From Streptomyces bohaiensis (GTDB lineage: Bacteria; Actinomycetota; Actinomycetes; Streptomycetales; Streptomycetaceae): 45,254 nucleotides of DNA. Below are positions 1-9,148 of this stretch, piece by piece (position 1 is the stretch's first letter; every line of letters begins with the position of its first letter). The stretch covers positions 1 through 45,254 of the forward strand of contig NZ_JAAVJC010000014.1 of NCBI RefSeq assembly GCF_012033785.1, read 5' to 3'. A program made the position numbers and the translations under genes. The notes beneath the pieces were generated by a model. It was not told where the DNA came from. It did no database searches and saw nothing but the letters and a program-made list of their open reading frames with translations.

Positions 1-1013
1 CCCCCGCGCCGCAGCCCGCGGCGGCGGTGCTGGGCGGCGCGCTCGCCGGCCACCTGCTGTTCGACGCGCTCGCCGGCACCGGCACGCCCGGCGCGGCCCA
101 CGTGGTGCACGGCGCGGAACTCGCCTCGGAGCCGGTCGTCACCGCCACCCCCGGCGAACCCGCCCGGCCGGTCGCGCTCACCGACGTCCACGCCGACGCC
201 GACACCGAAGCCGACGCCGGGACGGCGGCCGCTGCGGCCCCCACCCCGGAGGAGGCCGTCGAGGCGGTCACCGCCCTGAGCGACCGCTGGACCGGCCTCC
301 TCACCGTCACCCCGGGCCCCGAACTGCCCCAGCTCCCCCTCGCGCTCCGCGAGGCCACCACCGAGGGCGAGCCCGGCCCGCTGGTCGCCTGGGCCGCGGA
401 GCAGCGCACCGCGACCCTCGCGGCGGCGCTGGCCGCGCTGCGCCGCGACCGGCCGGCGGAGCACGGCGTCGCTGCGGCCGGCGTCAGCGAGGAGCAGTGG
501 CTGCTCGACGGCGCGCTGCGCCTGCTCGCCGACACCGCGGAGCCCTGCGGCACCTGGAGTTCCGCCACCGCCGCCCCCGAGACCGCACCGGTGCTGCGGG
601 CCCTCGCGGAGGTCGGTGTCACGCCCCCGGCGGTGACGCTGCTGCGCCGCCCCGGCCTGGACTGGGTCCTGGCGCGGCCGAGCGCGGGAGACACCGACCT
701 TCCGTGGAACGGCGCCAGTTGGGGACGCGACGAGAACGAGGCCGCCCACGGCGTCCTCGGCTCCCTGCTGGCCGCCGTCCAGGCCGCCGCCGCACCCGGC
801 GGGCCGCGCGTCCCGGACGGGGTCCGCACCGACGTGCTGCTCTCCGCCGACCGCGCCGAACTGGCGCTGCTCCGCCGGCAGGCCGTGGCCTGCGCCCTGC
901 GCGACGGGGTCCGCCACGAGGGCACGCCCGACCGCGAGGACCCCGTGCTCGGCACCGTCCCGCTCTGGCGCGGCGCCGTGGCGGCCACCACCCACCCGGC
1001 GGTGGAGGCATGA
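1..1013 (+). CDS. TOMM leader-binding / E1-like (ocin-ThiF-like) protein, 5' end cut by window edge
   Basis: Reading in frame from base 3 gives about 336 residues with no upstream stop. The first possible start (GTG 27) sits inside an Ala/Leu-rich helix, so the gene almost certainly begins left of the window. In azole-RiPP clusters the E1/ThiF-like partner binds the precursor leader and presents the core to the YcaO cyclodehydratase. What remains here is consistent with the C-terminal part of such a protein: an ATP-enzyme-like helix followed by an acidic Ala-rich linker and a domain of about 250 residues with no catalytic motif I can name. The strongest evidence is position: its TGA overlaps the ATG of the YcaO gene (ATGA at 1010-1013), implying translational coupling. 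It could instead be another cluster-specific protein; the missing N-terminus would decide. Confidence 0.55.
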   Translation, partial: PAPQPAAAVLGGALAGHLLFDALAGTGTPGAAHVVHGAELASEPVVTATPGEPARPVALTDVHADADTEADAGTAAAAAPTPEEAVEAVTALSDRWTGLLTVTPGPELPQLPLALREATTEGEPGPLVAWAAEQRTATLAAALAALRRDRPAEHGVAAAGVSEEQWLLDGALRLLADTAEPCGTWSSATAAPETAPVLRALAEVGVTPPAVTLLRRPGLDWVLARPSAGDTDLPWNGASWGRDENEAAHGVLGSLLAAVQAAAAPGGPRVPDGVRTDVLLSADRAELALLRRQAVACALRDGVRHEGTPDREDPVLGTVPLWRGAVAATTHPAVEA

Positions 1014-2944
1014 CCACGACCCACCCCCCGGCGTCCCCGACGGCCGACACCCTCCCCTGCGGCCCCGCGCTCGCCGGCGCCGCCGCCGCGTCCTGGCGCG
1101 CGGTGCTGCATCCCCTGTGGGAGGCGACCGGCGGCCGGACCGCCGTCACCCTCGGCTGGGACGCCGACTGGGAGCGCGACCGGCTCGCCGCCGCCGGCGA
1201 GGACACCCACCTCTCGGTGCGGGTCCTGGCCGACGAGGTGCTGATCGGCCCGCTGCGCGTGCCCGGCACCACCGCCGGCTGCGCGGGGTGCGCCGAGACC
1301 CGCGCCCGGGTCGCCGTGACCCACCCGCTCGCCGCCGACCTCTCCCACGCCACCGGCCGCGCCGCGCCGCGCGCCCCGCTGCTCGCCGCCCTGGTCGCCC
1401 CCGTCGTCGCCCACCTCGCCGAACACCCCCTGGCCCCGGGGGAGCTGTACGCGGTCTCCGGCCGCGGGATCCGCCGCCACCGCGTGCCGCGCCACTTCGG
1501 CTGCCCGCTGTGCGCTGCGCCGGTGCACGACGGACCGCAGGTCCCGCCGCCGCCTCCCCGGGAGTCCCGGTCGCGCCCCGCGCTGCCCGGCAACCCCGGG
1601 CGCGCCGCCGAGGGAGCCGGCCTGCTGCGGCCCGACGCGCTGCGCCGCGCCGTCGTCGACCCCCGCTTCGGCCCGGTCCTCGCCCTGCAACGGGAACTGC
1701 TGGCGCCGTTCGCGATGAGCATGGCCGTCCTCCCGGACGCCATCGCCCTCGGCTACGCCCGGGAGGCGACCTTCGCGGCGTCGGACCCGATCGCCGTCCT
1801 GGAGGCGTACGAACGGATGTCGGGTTTCCCGCACGAGGCCCCGGTCCTGACGGACACCCCCTACACCGCGCTCACCGACGTCGCGATCGACCCCGCCGAC
1901 TTCGGCACGTACACCGAGGAGCAGGCGGCCCGGCCCGGCGCCCGCATCGCCCTGGTCGACGAGCACACCCCGATGGACTGGGTGTGGGGCCACGACCTGG
2001 AGAGCGGCCGCCCCCGCCTCGTCCCGGCCGAGATCGGCTTCTTCCAGTACGACTACCGCTACCGCCGGGACCAGCGCGCCGCCCGCCGCCAGGGCGCCGC
2101 CCCCCGCCGCCACCTCTACCAGGAGTCCTCCAGCGGCTGCGCGCTCGGCTCCAGCTCGGAGGAGGCGGCCCTGCACTCCCTCCTGGAACTGGCCGAGCGC
2201 GACGCCTTCCTGCTGAGCTTCCACCGCGCGCAGCCGCTCCCGGAGATCACGCACGCCTCGATCGGCGACCCGGTCTCGCGCCGGTTGCTCGACCTGATCG
2301 AGTCCCGCGGCTTCGCCGTCCACCTGCTGTGCGCCACCCAGGACCTCGGGGTGCCCGTGGTCTGGTCGCTCGCCGTCAACGGCCGGGAGGTCTTCCCGGC
2401 CACCTTCACCGCCGCCGGTTCCGGCCTCGACCCCGTCTCGGCGGTCCGCGCCGCGCTGTGGGAACTGGGACAGATCGTCACCGACCGTCTCGACTGGGAC
2501 CGCGCCGAGGCCGAGCGGATGCTCGACGACCCCTGGCTCGTCGACGAACTCGACCACCACATCAGGCTCTACGCGCTCCCCGAGCGGCGGGAGCGGGCGA
2601 CCGCCGTGCTCGGCGGCCCCCGCACCACCCTCGCGGAGGCGTTCCCCGACTGGCCGGGCTCCGTCCTGCGGGCGGCGGACGGCGACGTCCGCGGCGCACT
2701 GGACCACGTCCGCGGGCTGTTCGCCGCGGCCGGCCTGGACCGGATCATCCTGGTCGACCAGACCACCCGCGACCACCGGGACCTCGGCCTCGCGGCCGCC
2801 AAGGCCGTGGTGCCGGGCATCGTCCCCATGTGCTTCGGCCACGCCCAGCAGCGGCTCACCGGGCTGCCCCGGCTCACCGCCGCGCTGGCCGGCACGGCGT
2901 ACGAGGGGGCCCGGGCACCCTACGATCCGCACCCCTTCCCCTGA
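1010..2944 (+). CDS. YcaO-domain azoline cyclodehydratase with N-terminal zinc-type Cys tetrad (TbtG-like)
   Basis: Predicted to cyclise Cys/Ser/Thr of the precursor to thiazolines/oxazolines by ATP-dependent amide activation. It has 644 residues. An N-terminal region of about 200 residues carries two Cys pairs, CAGC near residue 91 and CPLC near 165, as in the zinc tetrad of cyclodehydratase partner domains. The YcaO domain starts near 215 and shows the Glu-rich nucleotide-binding helix (SSSEEAALHSLLELAERDA, about 381-399). The extreme C-terminus, PHPFP, resembles the Pro-rich tail of azoline-forming YcaO enzymes. The ATG at 1010 is chosen because it overlaps the upstream stop; the open frame further upstream is only the antiphase of that gene. 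The dehydrogenase gene follows after 19 bases. Substrate is presumably the peptide at 9455. Confidence 0.9.
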   Translation: MTTTHPPASPTADTLPCGPALAGAAAASWRAVLHPLWEATGGRTAVTLGWDADWERDRLAAAGEDTHLSVRVLADEVLIGPLRVPGTTAGCAGCAETRARVAVTHPLAADLSHATGRAAPRAPLLAALVAPVVAHLAEHPLAPGELYAVSGRGIRRHRVPRHFGCPLCAAPVHDGPQVPPPPPRESRSRPALPGNPGRAAEGAGLLRPDALRRAVVDPRFGPVLALQRELLAPFAMSMAVLPDAIALGYAREATFAASDPIAVLEAYERMSGFPHEAPVLTDTPYTALTDVAIDPADFGTYTEEQAARPGARIALVDEHTPMDWVWGHDLESGRPRLVPAEIGFFQYDYRYRRDQRAARRQGAAPRRHLYQESSSGCALGSSSEEAALHSLLELAERDAFLLSFHRAQPLPEITHASIGDPVSRRLLDLIESRGFAVHLLCATQDLGVPVVWSLAVNGREVFPATFTAAGSGLDPVSAVRAALWELGQIVTDRLDWDRAEAERMLDDPWLVDELDHHIRLYALPERRERATAVLGGPRTTLAEAFPDWPGSVLRAADGDVRGALDHVRGLFAAAGLDRIILVDQTTRDHRDLGLAAAKAVVPGIVPMCFGHAQQRLTGLPRLTAALAGTAYEGARAPYDPHPFP

Positions 2945-2963
2945 CGACCCCGGAGCACCGCGT

Positions 2964-4508
2964 ATGACTTCAGCGACCGGCCACGAGCCCTCGGACGTCG
3001 CGACCCCGGTGCCGCCGGACGTCGACGTCATGTCGCGCGACGTCCGGTGGTTCGCCCACGCGACCGGCACGTCCTGGCCGCCCCCCGGGCATCCGGAGCC
3101 CGCACCGGAACGCCCCGACACCCACGTGGCGCCGGCGCTCCCGGAGGCGGCCCGCGGCCGCGCCGGCCACCCGCTGCCGCACGGGACGAGTGAACTGCTG
3201 GAGCGGGCACCCTTCCCGCACGGCCGGCCCGCCGCCCCGGCCTCACCGCCCGCGGCGCTCGGCCACGCCCTGGTGACCGCGTTCGGCCTGCAACGCCGCG
3301 AGCCCGAGAACCCGTTCAACGACCACCGCCCCTACCCGTCGGTGCGCGCCCGCTTCCCGGTGCAGGCGTTCGTCCAGGACGCGCACCGCGCCACCGTGCT
3401 CGACCTCCACCGCCACGCGCTGGTCGGCCTCGGGGCCGACCCGGGTGGGGACGGCCCCGCCGAGCCGGCGGCCGAGGTGCTGCTCGCCGGCCGCTACACC
3501 CGGCTCCCGGACTCCTACCGCTGGTTCCGCGGCTCGCTGGTGCACCTGGAGATGGGCATCGCCCTGCGGCAGCTCGCCCTGGGGCTGGAGCTGTTCGGGC
3601 TGCGCGGCACCGTCCGGCTGCCCGGCCCCGCGACCGCACCGCTGCTCACCGCGCTCGGCCCCGGCGCGGAGGAGGAGTGGAGCCTGCCGCTGTCGGTGGG
3701 CGTCGACGCCGCGGCGTTCCCCGCCGCGGACCCGCTCCCGGCCCCCGGCCCCGTGCCGCGGGACGACGCCGGAGCGCCCCCGCACCGGGTGGACCCCGTC
3801 CTCGACGAGACCGTGGCGCTCAACCGCACACAGGAGTTCGACGGCCCCGCCGAACCCCTGACCTCCGCCCTGCCGGCCGGCGGCCCCGCCTCCCCGCTCT
3901 CCTGGGCCGAGGTGCTGTGGCGCCGCAGCGCGGGACGGATGCCCCGCGGCATGTACGGCATGAGCGGCCGCCGCCGCACCGTCCCCGCCGAGGTGCTGGC
4001 CGAGACCGCCCGCTGGCTGGCGGTCCCGCCGCCCGGCCCGACCCTGGCGGAGATCGCGGGGGCCGTGCGGGTCACCGGCGTCGTCCAGGGCGTGGCCGGC
4101 CACCGCGACGGCGTCCACCACCTCGTCGACGGCCGGCCCGTGCTCGTCCGGGAGGACCCCGGCGCGGCCGCCGAGCTGGAGACCCACTACGGCTACCGGG
4201 TCGACCCCTACAACGGCGGCGACATCCGGCACGCCACGGCGGTGTGGTTCCTCTCCGTCCGGCCCCGCGAACTGGTGGAGCGGTTCGGGCGGGGGGCCTT
4301 CACCGCCGCCCAGTACGTGGCGGGCTGGCAGTCGCAGGGCATCTCGCTGGCCGCCGCGGCCGCCGGCCTCTACGCCCGTCCCGCCCGCGCCTTCCGTGAG
4401 ATCCCGTCCCAGCGCGTCCTCGGCCTCCCCGCCGACGAGATGGTGCTCTGCACGGTGATCACCGGCACCCCGCGCTACCGGGGCCTCCTGTGCGACCTGC
4501 GGATCTGA
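2964..4508 (+). CDS. SagB-type FMN-dependent azoline dehydrogenase (nitroreductase fold, TbtE-like)
   Basis: Predicted to oxidise azolines to aromatic azoles using FMN. It has 514 residues, within the range of the long, two-half thiopeptide dehydrogenases. The Pro/Ala-rich N-terminus (about 1-100) looks disordered. A first half (about 110-240) contains a Tyr/Trp-rich LPDSYRWFRGS segment, and the C-terminal half (about 300-514) holds the nitroreductase-like region, with a Ser-rich GWQSQGISLAAAAAGL helix and a closing ITGTPRYRG strand. A GGAG ribosome site at 2952-2955 is 8 bases from the ATG. It sits between the YcaO gene and the SpaB_C gene, as expected for an azole-RiPP operon. The N-terminal half is poorly conserved and I cannot assign FMN contacts residue by residue. 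Confidence 0.8.
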   Translation: MTSATGHEPSDVATPVPPDVDVMSRDVRWFAHATGTSWPPPGHPEPAPERPDTHVAPALPEAARGRAGHPLPHGTSELLERAPFPHGRPAAPASPPAALGHALVTAFGLQRREPENPFNDHRPYPSVRARFPVQAFVQDAHRATVLDLHRHALVGLGADPGGDGPAEPAAEVLLAGRYTRLPDSYRWFRGSLVHLEMGIALRQLALGLELFGLRGTVRLPGPATAPLLTALGPGAEEEWSLPLSVGVDAAAFPAADPLPAPGPVPRDDAGAPPHRVDPVLDETVALNRTQEFDGPAEPLTSALPAGGPASPLSWAEVLWRRSAGRMPRGMYGMSGRRRTVPAEVLAETARWLAVPPPGPTLAEIAGAVRVTGVVQGVAGHRDGVHHLVDGRPVLVREDPGAAAELETHYGYRVDPYNGGDIRHATAVWFLSVRPRELVERFGRGAFTAAQYVAGWQSQGISLAAAAAGLYARPARAFREIPSQRVLGLPADEMVLCTVITGTPRYRGLLCDLRI

Positions 4509-4521
4509 AGGAGACACTGCG

Positions 4522-5562
4522 TTGAACCACCCACCGCCGGAGCCCGCCACCGCTCAGCCGGCCACCCCCGCGGCCCCCGACATGCCCGCGCCTGCCGCCC
4601 CCGCCGGCGCGGCCGCCCCGGGGGACGGGGACACGGCGTGGCGCGCGTGGCACCTCCACCTCGGCACCCTCGCCGTAGCCGCCCACGACCGGGTGGTGAC
4701 CGAGGTGGTGGCGGCCGCCGTCGCCGCCGTCCCCGGACACCCCTGGTTCTTCCTGCGGTACTGGCACGGCGGGCCCCACGTGCGGCTGCGGATCGCGGGA
4801 CTCGACCAGCAGGGCGCCGAGCGCGTCGAGGCGGTCCTCGCCGAGAAGCTGCCCGCCGCCGGCAGCCCCCGCGACGGCGAGGAGCCGATCGCGCCGGAGG
4901 AGTACCGGCGGAACGCGGCGCGGATGACCGCCGCGGGCGACGAGCCCACCCACGCCGAGGTGGAGGAACTCCTCGCCCCCGGCGTCCACCGCTTCGCCTA
5001 CCACCCGGAGTACGAGCGGTACGGCGGCGCCGCCCTGCTGCCGGAGTCCGAGCGCCTCTTCCACCTCTCCAGCGGGCTCTGCCTCGCCTTCCTGCGCCGC
5101 GCCCCGTCGCCCGGCGCCCGCGCCGCCCTGGCGCTGCGCGCCGCCCACGCGGCCGGGCGGGCCCTCGGCGACGCCGAGGAGGAGGCGGCCTTCGCGCATC
5201 TGGGCCTCCGGGCGTGGCGCGGCTGGGCCACCGGCTTCGGCTACGGCCCCCAGCAGGTCGACCAGGTGTGCCGGTCCGCCGGCCCGGTCCCCGTCCCGGC
5301 CGACCCCGGACCGCTGGCGCCCTGGCGCGACGCCCTCGCGGCGCTGGCCGAGCGCGTGCGCGCGGAGACCGACCTGCACCCCGGCCAGGTCCTCTCCTCC
5401 CACGTCCATATGCTGCACAACCGGCTCGGGCTGCGGGTGATCGAGGAGCTCCAGACGTACGCCCGGCTCACCCATCTCGTCGAGGGACCCGCGCCCTCGT
5501 CCTTCGACCCCGACCATCCCTCCCAGGGCGCGACCCGCCCGGACCTTCAGGAGCGCCAGTGA
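4522..5562 (+). CDS. Stand-alone SpaB_C / thiopeptide-type biosynthesis protein (Ser-glutamate elimination or azine-forming cyclase)
   Basis: The conserved block WFFLRYWHGGPHVRLRI (about residues 75-91) and the later YERYGGAALLPESERLFH segment place this in the lantibiotic-dehydratase C-terminal family (thiopeptide-type bacteriocin biosynthesis domain). Members either eliminate glutamate from glutamyl-Ser/Thr to give dehydroamino acids (TbtC, GodG) or perform the [4+2] pyridine-forming cyclisation (TbtD, LazC). Sequence alone does not tell me which. At 346 residues it is a single domain; no partner LanB N-terminal glutamylation enzyme is inside the window. The start is TTG 4522, supported by AAGGAG at 4508-4513; ATG 4582 is the alternative and would remove a low-complexity Pro/Ala head. 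The stop overlaps the ABC ATPase start. Confidence 0.75.
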   Translation: MNHPPPEPATAQPATPAAPDMPAPAAPAGAAAPGDGDTAWRAWHLHLGTLAVAAHDRVVTEVVAAAVAAVPGHPWFFLRYWHGGPHVRLRIAGLDQQGAERVEAVLAEKLPAAGSPRDGEEPIAPEEYRRNAARMTAAGDEPTHAEVEELLAPGVHRFAYHPEYERYGGAALLPESERLFHLSSGLCLAFLRRAPSPGARAALALRAAHAAGRALGDAEEEAAFAHLGLRAWRGWATGFGYGPQQVDQVCRSAGPVPVPADPGPLAPWRDALAALAERVRAETDLHPGQVLSSHVHMLHNRLGLRVIEELQTYARLTHLVEGPAPSSFDPDHPSQGATRPDLQERQ

Positions 5563-6476
5563 ACAGCAGTCAGGTGGCCGTGGACGTCCACGCCGAGCCC
5601 GCCGACACCCGCACCGTCGTCGCCCAGGCGATCGGCCTGACCCGGCGCTACGGCGACCACACGGCCCTGGACGGGGTCGACTTCACCGTGCGGGAAGGGG
5701 AGATGATCGGCCTGCTGGGGCCCAACGGCGCCGGCAAGTCCACGCTGCTCAACTCCCTGGTGGGGCTGCGGCGCCCGTCCGCCGGGCGGTGCGAGCTGTT
5801 CGGCGGCGACCCCTCCGTCCCGGCCAACCGCCGCGCGCTCGGCATGACGCTGCAGGAGACCGGGGTGCCCGGCACCCTCAAGGTCGCCGAGGCGGTGGAC
5901 CTGATCGCCGCCCACTACCCGGAACCGGAGGACCGGGACACGCTGCTGGCGCGGTTCGGCCTCGACGAGGTGGCCCGCCGCCAGGCCGGCGGCCTCTCCG
6001 GCGGGCAGAAGCGCCGACTGGCGCTGGCGCTGGCCTTCGTCGGCCGCCCCCGGCTGGTCATCCTCGACGAGCCGACCACCGGCCTGGACGTGGAGTCGCG
6101 CCGGATGCTGTGGGACTCCATCCGCGAGTTCCACGCCGGCGGCGGCACCGTGCTGCTGACGAGCCACTATCTGGAGGAGATCGAGGCGCTTGCCGAGCGG
6201 GTGGTCGTCCTCGTCGGCGGCCGGGTGATCGCGGATGACACCGTGGACGCCGTCCGCGGCCTGGCCCGGGTCCACCGGGTGAGCATGGTCGCCGGCGAGC
6301 TGCCGGAGCTGCCCGGGGTCCTCAGCGTGGAGCGCGCCGACCAGCGGGTCCACGTGATGACCAGCGACGCCGACGAGCTGATCCGGGCGCTGGTCCGCCT
6401 CGACGTGGACTTCTCCGGCCTGGAGGTCCAGCAGGCAACCCTCGAAGAAGCCTTCCTTACGATCTCCGGATCCTGA
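5559..6476 (+). CDS. ABC transporter ATP-binding protein (RiPP export/self-resistance)
   Basis: A 305-residue DrrA/CcmA-type ATPase. Walker A GPNGAGKST is at about 54-62, signature LSGGQKRR at about 145-152, Walker B LVILDEPTTGLD at about 166-177, and the switch His in LLTSHY at about 199. The GTG at 5559 overlaps the TGA of the upstream gene (GTGA) and has AGGAG at 5549-5553. The open frame extends far upstream, but only as antiphase of the SpaB_C gene. It pairs with the permease that starts 17 bases after its stop. Placement inside the azole operon suggests export of, or immunity to, the product; the substrate is inferred. Confidence 0.9.
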   Translation: MNSSQVAVDVHAEPADTRTVVAQAIGLTRRYGDHTALDGVDFTVREGEMIGLLGPNGAGKSTLLNSLVGLRRPSAGRCELFGGDPSVPANRRALGMTLQETGVPGTLKVAEAVDLIAAHYPEPEDRDTLLARFGLDEVARRQAGGLSGGQKRRLALALAFVGRPRLVILDEPTTGLDVESRRMLWDSIREFHAGGGTVLLTSHYLEEIEALAERVVVLVGGRVIADDTVDAVRGLARVHRVSMVAGELPELPGVLSVERADQRVHVMTSDADELIRALVRLDVDFSGLEVQQATLEEAFLTISGS

Positions 6477-6493
6477 CCGAAAGCGCCGCCACC

Positions 6494-7231
6494 ATGTCTC
6501 TCGCACTCGTCCACACCCGCTACCAGCTGACCCAACTGGTCCGCATCCCCGTCGCGATCCTCGGAGCGGCGTTCTTCCCCGCGGCCTCGCTGGTCTTCTT
6601 CGTGGTGCCCAACACCCGCGACAACCCGGCCGGCGCGACGCTCGCCACCGCCTCGATGGTGGTCTTCGCGGTCATGATCAGCAATCTCTTCGGCCACGGC
6701 ACCGGCGTCGCCGAGGACCGGTCGCGGCCCTGGGACCCCTACACCCGCACCCTGCCGATCGGGCCGGCGGTCCAGTTCCTGAGCCGCATCTTCACCGGCA
6801 TCGTGATGATGATGGTCTCCCTGGTGCCGGTCGTGATCATCGCGGCGCTCTTCACCCCCGCCACCCTCTCGTTCGGCGCCTTCGTGCTCGCCATCGGCAC
6901 GGTGCTGCTGGTGTCGCTGCCCTTCACCATGATGGGCCTGGCCATCGGCTACTCGATGTCCACCAAGGCGGCGCTCGCCATCGTCCAGCTGATCTTCCTG
7001 CCGCTCGCCTTCGGCGGCGGCCTGATGAGCACCCCCGGTGACGAGCCCGGCTTCATCCAGACCATCGCCCCCTACGTCCCGACGCGGGGCGCGGTGGAGC
7101 TGATGTGGGCCGTCGTCGGCGACCACCAGGTCAACCCGACGTCCGTGGTCTCGCTGGCGGTGTGGACCGTGCTCTTCGGATCGCTCGCCGTGCTCGCCTA
7201 CCGCCGCGACGAGGGCCGACGCTTCCACTGA
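6494..7231 (+). CDS. ABC-2 type transporter permease
   Basis: A 245-residue integral membrane protein with about six hydrophobic segments: VAILGAAFFPAASLVFFVV, TASMVVFAVMISNLF, then segments around residues 95-130, 135-160, 170-190 and 220-240. It is the membrane partner of the preceding ATPase and completes a two-component DrrAB-like exporter at the end of the azole operon. The upstream ribosome site is weak (GAAAG), consistent with coupled translation. After its stop there are about 230 bases before the converging monooxygenase gene. Confidence 0.85.
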   Translation: MSLALVHTRYQLTQLVRIPVAILGAAFFPAASLVFFVVPNTRDNPAGATLATASMVVFAVMISNLFGHGTGVAEDRSRPWDPYTRTLPIGPAVQFLSRIFTGIVMMMVSLVPVVIIAALFTPATLSFGAFVLAIGTVLLVSLPFTMMGLAIGYSMSTKAALAIVQLIFLPLAFGGGLMSTPGDEPGFIQTIAPYVPTRGAVELMWAVVGDHQVNPTSVVSLAVWTVLFGSLAVLAYRRDEGRRFH

Positions 7232-7462
7232 CCCCGGCGGCGGCCACCCCTCCCACGCCTCGGTGTGGACCGCCGGCGGCCCCGCCCGGCGGTGGCGATG
7301 TCCGGCCGACTCCGCGTGCCGGAGCGCGCCCTCCGGCACGCGCCGCAGGGCAGGGCGCCCCGCCGGGTCGACCCGCACCCGACCGGGTAGGCCGCCCGCG
7401 GGCGGGGCCGAGGGCCCGGGAGGACCCGTGCGGACCGGCGCGAACGGCGCGCACGGCGCGCC

Positions 7463-9148
7463 CTATCCGGCCAGCCGCTCCCGGAGGTCGGCCAGCAGTC
7501 GACCGACGCCGGCCGCGTCGCCCGCGGCGCCGTAGAGGTAGTGGTCCGGCCGCAGCAGCGCCGCCACGGCCCCCAGCTCGGCCAGCCACGGCAGGTACGC
7601 CCCGTCGGTGTCGCGGACCGTGCCGGCCCCAGGGCCACTGCTGTCGGCGCCGTCCGCGCCCTCGGTGCCGTCCGCGGGCAGCACGCGCACCGCGCGCCCG
7701 CCGAGCTCCCGCAGCAGCGCCAGCGCCTCGGCGTCGGCCAGTGCGGCGGGGTCCTCGCGGCAGAGCAGGACGAACCCGTCGCCGAGCACGGCGTCCGCCC
7801 GGTCCGTCCCCTCCGGGCCGGTGAGCCGCGCCTGTCCGACCAGTCGGCCGGCGGGCGCCCCGCCGCCCCCGAAGAGGAAGCCGGCGGCCAGGGTCTCGCC
7901 GGGCAGTTCGTCACCGATCCCCGGCGCCGCGCCCGGTGCCCCGCCCTCCGGCGGCGCCTGGCCGAGCATCGAGCGGTCCCGCGCCGCGGCCGCCTCCGGG
8001 TCGGTGACGCAGATCAGCCGACCGAGCCGGACCGACAGGTCGATGGAGTGCCGGACCTGTGCCCGCCGCTCCGTCACGTAGTCGTCCAGCAGCGCGGCAT
8101 CGGCGCGTCCCCGGACCACCAGCGCCAGCCGCCAGGCGAGGCCGACGGCGTCCCGGAAGCCGGAGCACATGCCCTGTCCGGCGAACGGCGGCATCTGGTG
8201 TGCGGCGTCCCCCGCCAGCAGCACCCGCCCCCGGCGCCACCGCCGGGCGTTGCGCCCGGCGAAGGTGTAGACCGCGTGGCGCGTCAGGGCGGCGTTCTCC
8301 GGGGTCACCCCGAACCCGGCCAGCAGTCGCCAGGCGTGGTCCTCGGTGGCGAAGGTGTCGACGTCCTCGCCTGGCAGCCGCATGAACTCCCACCGCCGGT
8401 GTCCCGGGCCGGAGGAGACCGCGACCCGCGGCCGTGCCGGATCGGCCACCTGGTCGTTGCGCGGCGGGAACTCCGCCGGCCGGTGCGGGACCACGTCGCA
8501 GGCCATCCAGTCCAATGCGAAGCCGAAGTCGTCGACCTCGCCACCCAGCTCGCGCTGGACGAAGCTGTTGGCGCCGTCGCAGCCCACCACCCACGAGGCG
8601 GTGAGGCGCCGGGGGGCGCCGTCCGCCGCCGCCTCGGCGACCAGCTCCACCGCGCTGTCCGAGGCGGTCAGACCGACCGCCCGGTACCCGCGGTGGACCC
8701 GCAGCCCGGGCAGGCGCTCACCGCGCGCGGTCAGCGCCGCCTCCAGGCGCGGTTGGTGCACCGAGGTCGAGTCGGGGCGGCCGTGTCGGCCGTCGGCCCG
8801 CAGCGGGACCCGCAGCAGCGCCCGGCCCGCCGCGTCCGTCACGACGTAGTCGGGCGACGGCTCGGTGACCGGGGCCAACTCCTCGCCCACCCCGACCGCG
8901 TCGAGCGCCCGGGCCGCCTGCCCGTCGTAGGCCACCGCCCGCGGCAGCGGGTAGGGCCGGGGCCACTGCTCCACCGCGGCCACCCGCAGCCCCCGGTCGG
9001 CCAGCAGCAGCGACAGCAGCTGCCCCACCGGGCCGTAGCCGACCACCAGGACGTCCGCGTCGCGCTCGGGGTCGACGGAGGCGGCGGGGCCGACGGAGAC
9101 GGCGGGGGCGGGGCCGTCGGCGGCGGGCCGTTCCCTGGGCGGGACCAT
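7463..9148 (-). CDS. FAD-dependent class A aromatic monooxygenase (MhpA/PheA type)
   Basis: A 561-residue flavoprotein hydroxylase. The N-terminal dinucleotide motif GYGPVG is at about 37-42, the DG motif in VVGCDGANSFVQREL at about 187-201, and the GD motif GDAAHQMPPFAGQG at about 310-323. The last ~150 residues match the length of the thioredoxin-like tail of this subfamily. Such enzymes hydroxylate phenolic rings with NAD(P)H and O2. ATG 9148 is chosen because GAAGGGGA lies 7 bases upstream, the same style of site as before the precursor gene; the open frame continues to 9364 through the promoter region. It is divergent from the precursor. A 3,4-AHBA-derived ring is an attractive but unproven substrate. 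Confidence 0.85.
   Translation of the reverse strand: MVPPRERPAADGPAPAVSVGPAASVDPERDADVLVVGYGPVGQLLSLLLADRGLRVAAVEQWPRPYPLPRAVAYDGQAARALDAVGVGEELAPVTEPSPDYVVTDAAGRALLRVPLRADGRHGRPDSTSVHQPRLEAALTARGERLPGLRVHRGYRAVGLTASDSAVELVAEAAADGAPRRLTASWVVGCDGANSFVQRELGGEVDDFGFALDWMACDVVPHRPAEFPPRNDQVADPARPRVAVSSGPGHRRWEFMRLPGEDVDTFATEDHAWRLLAGFGVTPENAALTRHAVYTFAGRNARRWRRGRVLLAGDAAHQMPPFAGQGMCSGFRDAVGLAWRLALVVRGRADAALLDDYVTERRAQVRHSIDLSVRLGRLICVTDPEAAAARDRSMLGQAPPEGGAPGAAPGIGDELPGETLAAGFLFGGGGAPAGRLVGQARLTGPEGTDRADAVLGDGFVLLCREDPAALADAEALALLRELGGRAVRVLPADGTEGADGADSSGPGAGTVRDTDGAYLPWLAELGAVAALLRPDHYLYGAAGDAAGVGRLLADLRERLAG

Noticed and set aside
497..1009. Extension of the YcaO frame upstream to base 497
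   Set aside because: The upstream part is Arg/Pro-rich antiphase sequence of the preceding gene; ATG 1010 overlaps that gene's stop as in the rest of the operon.
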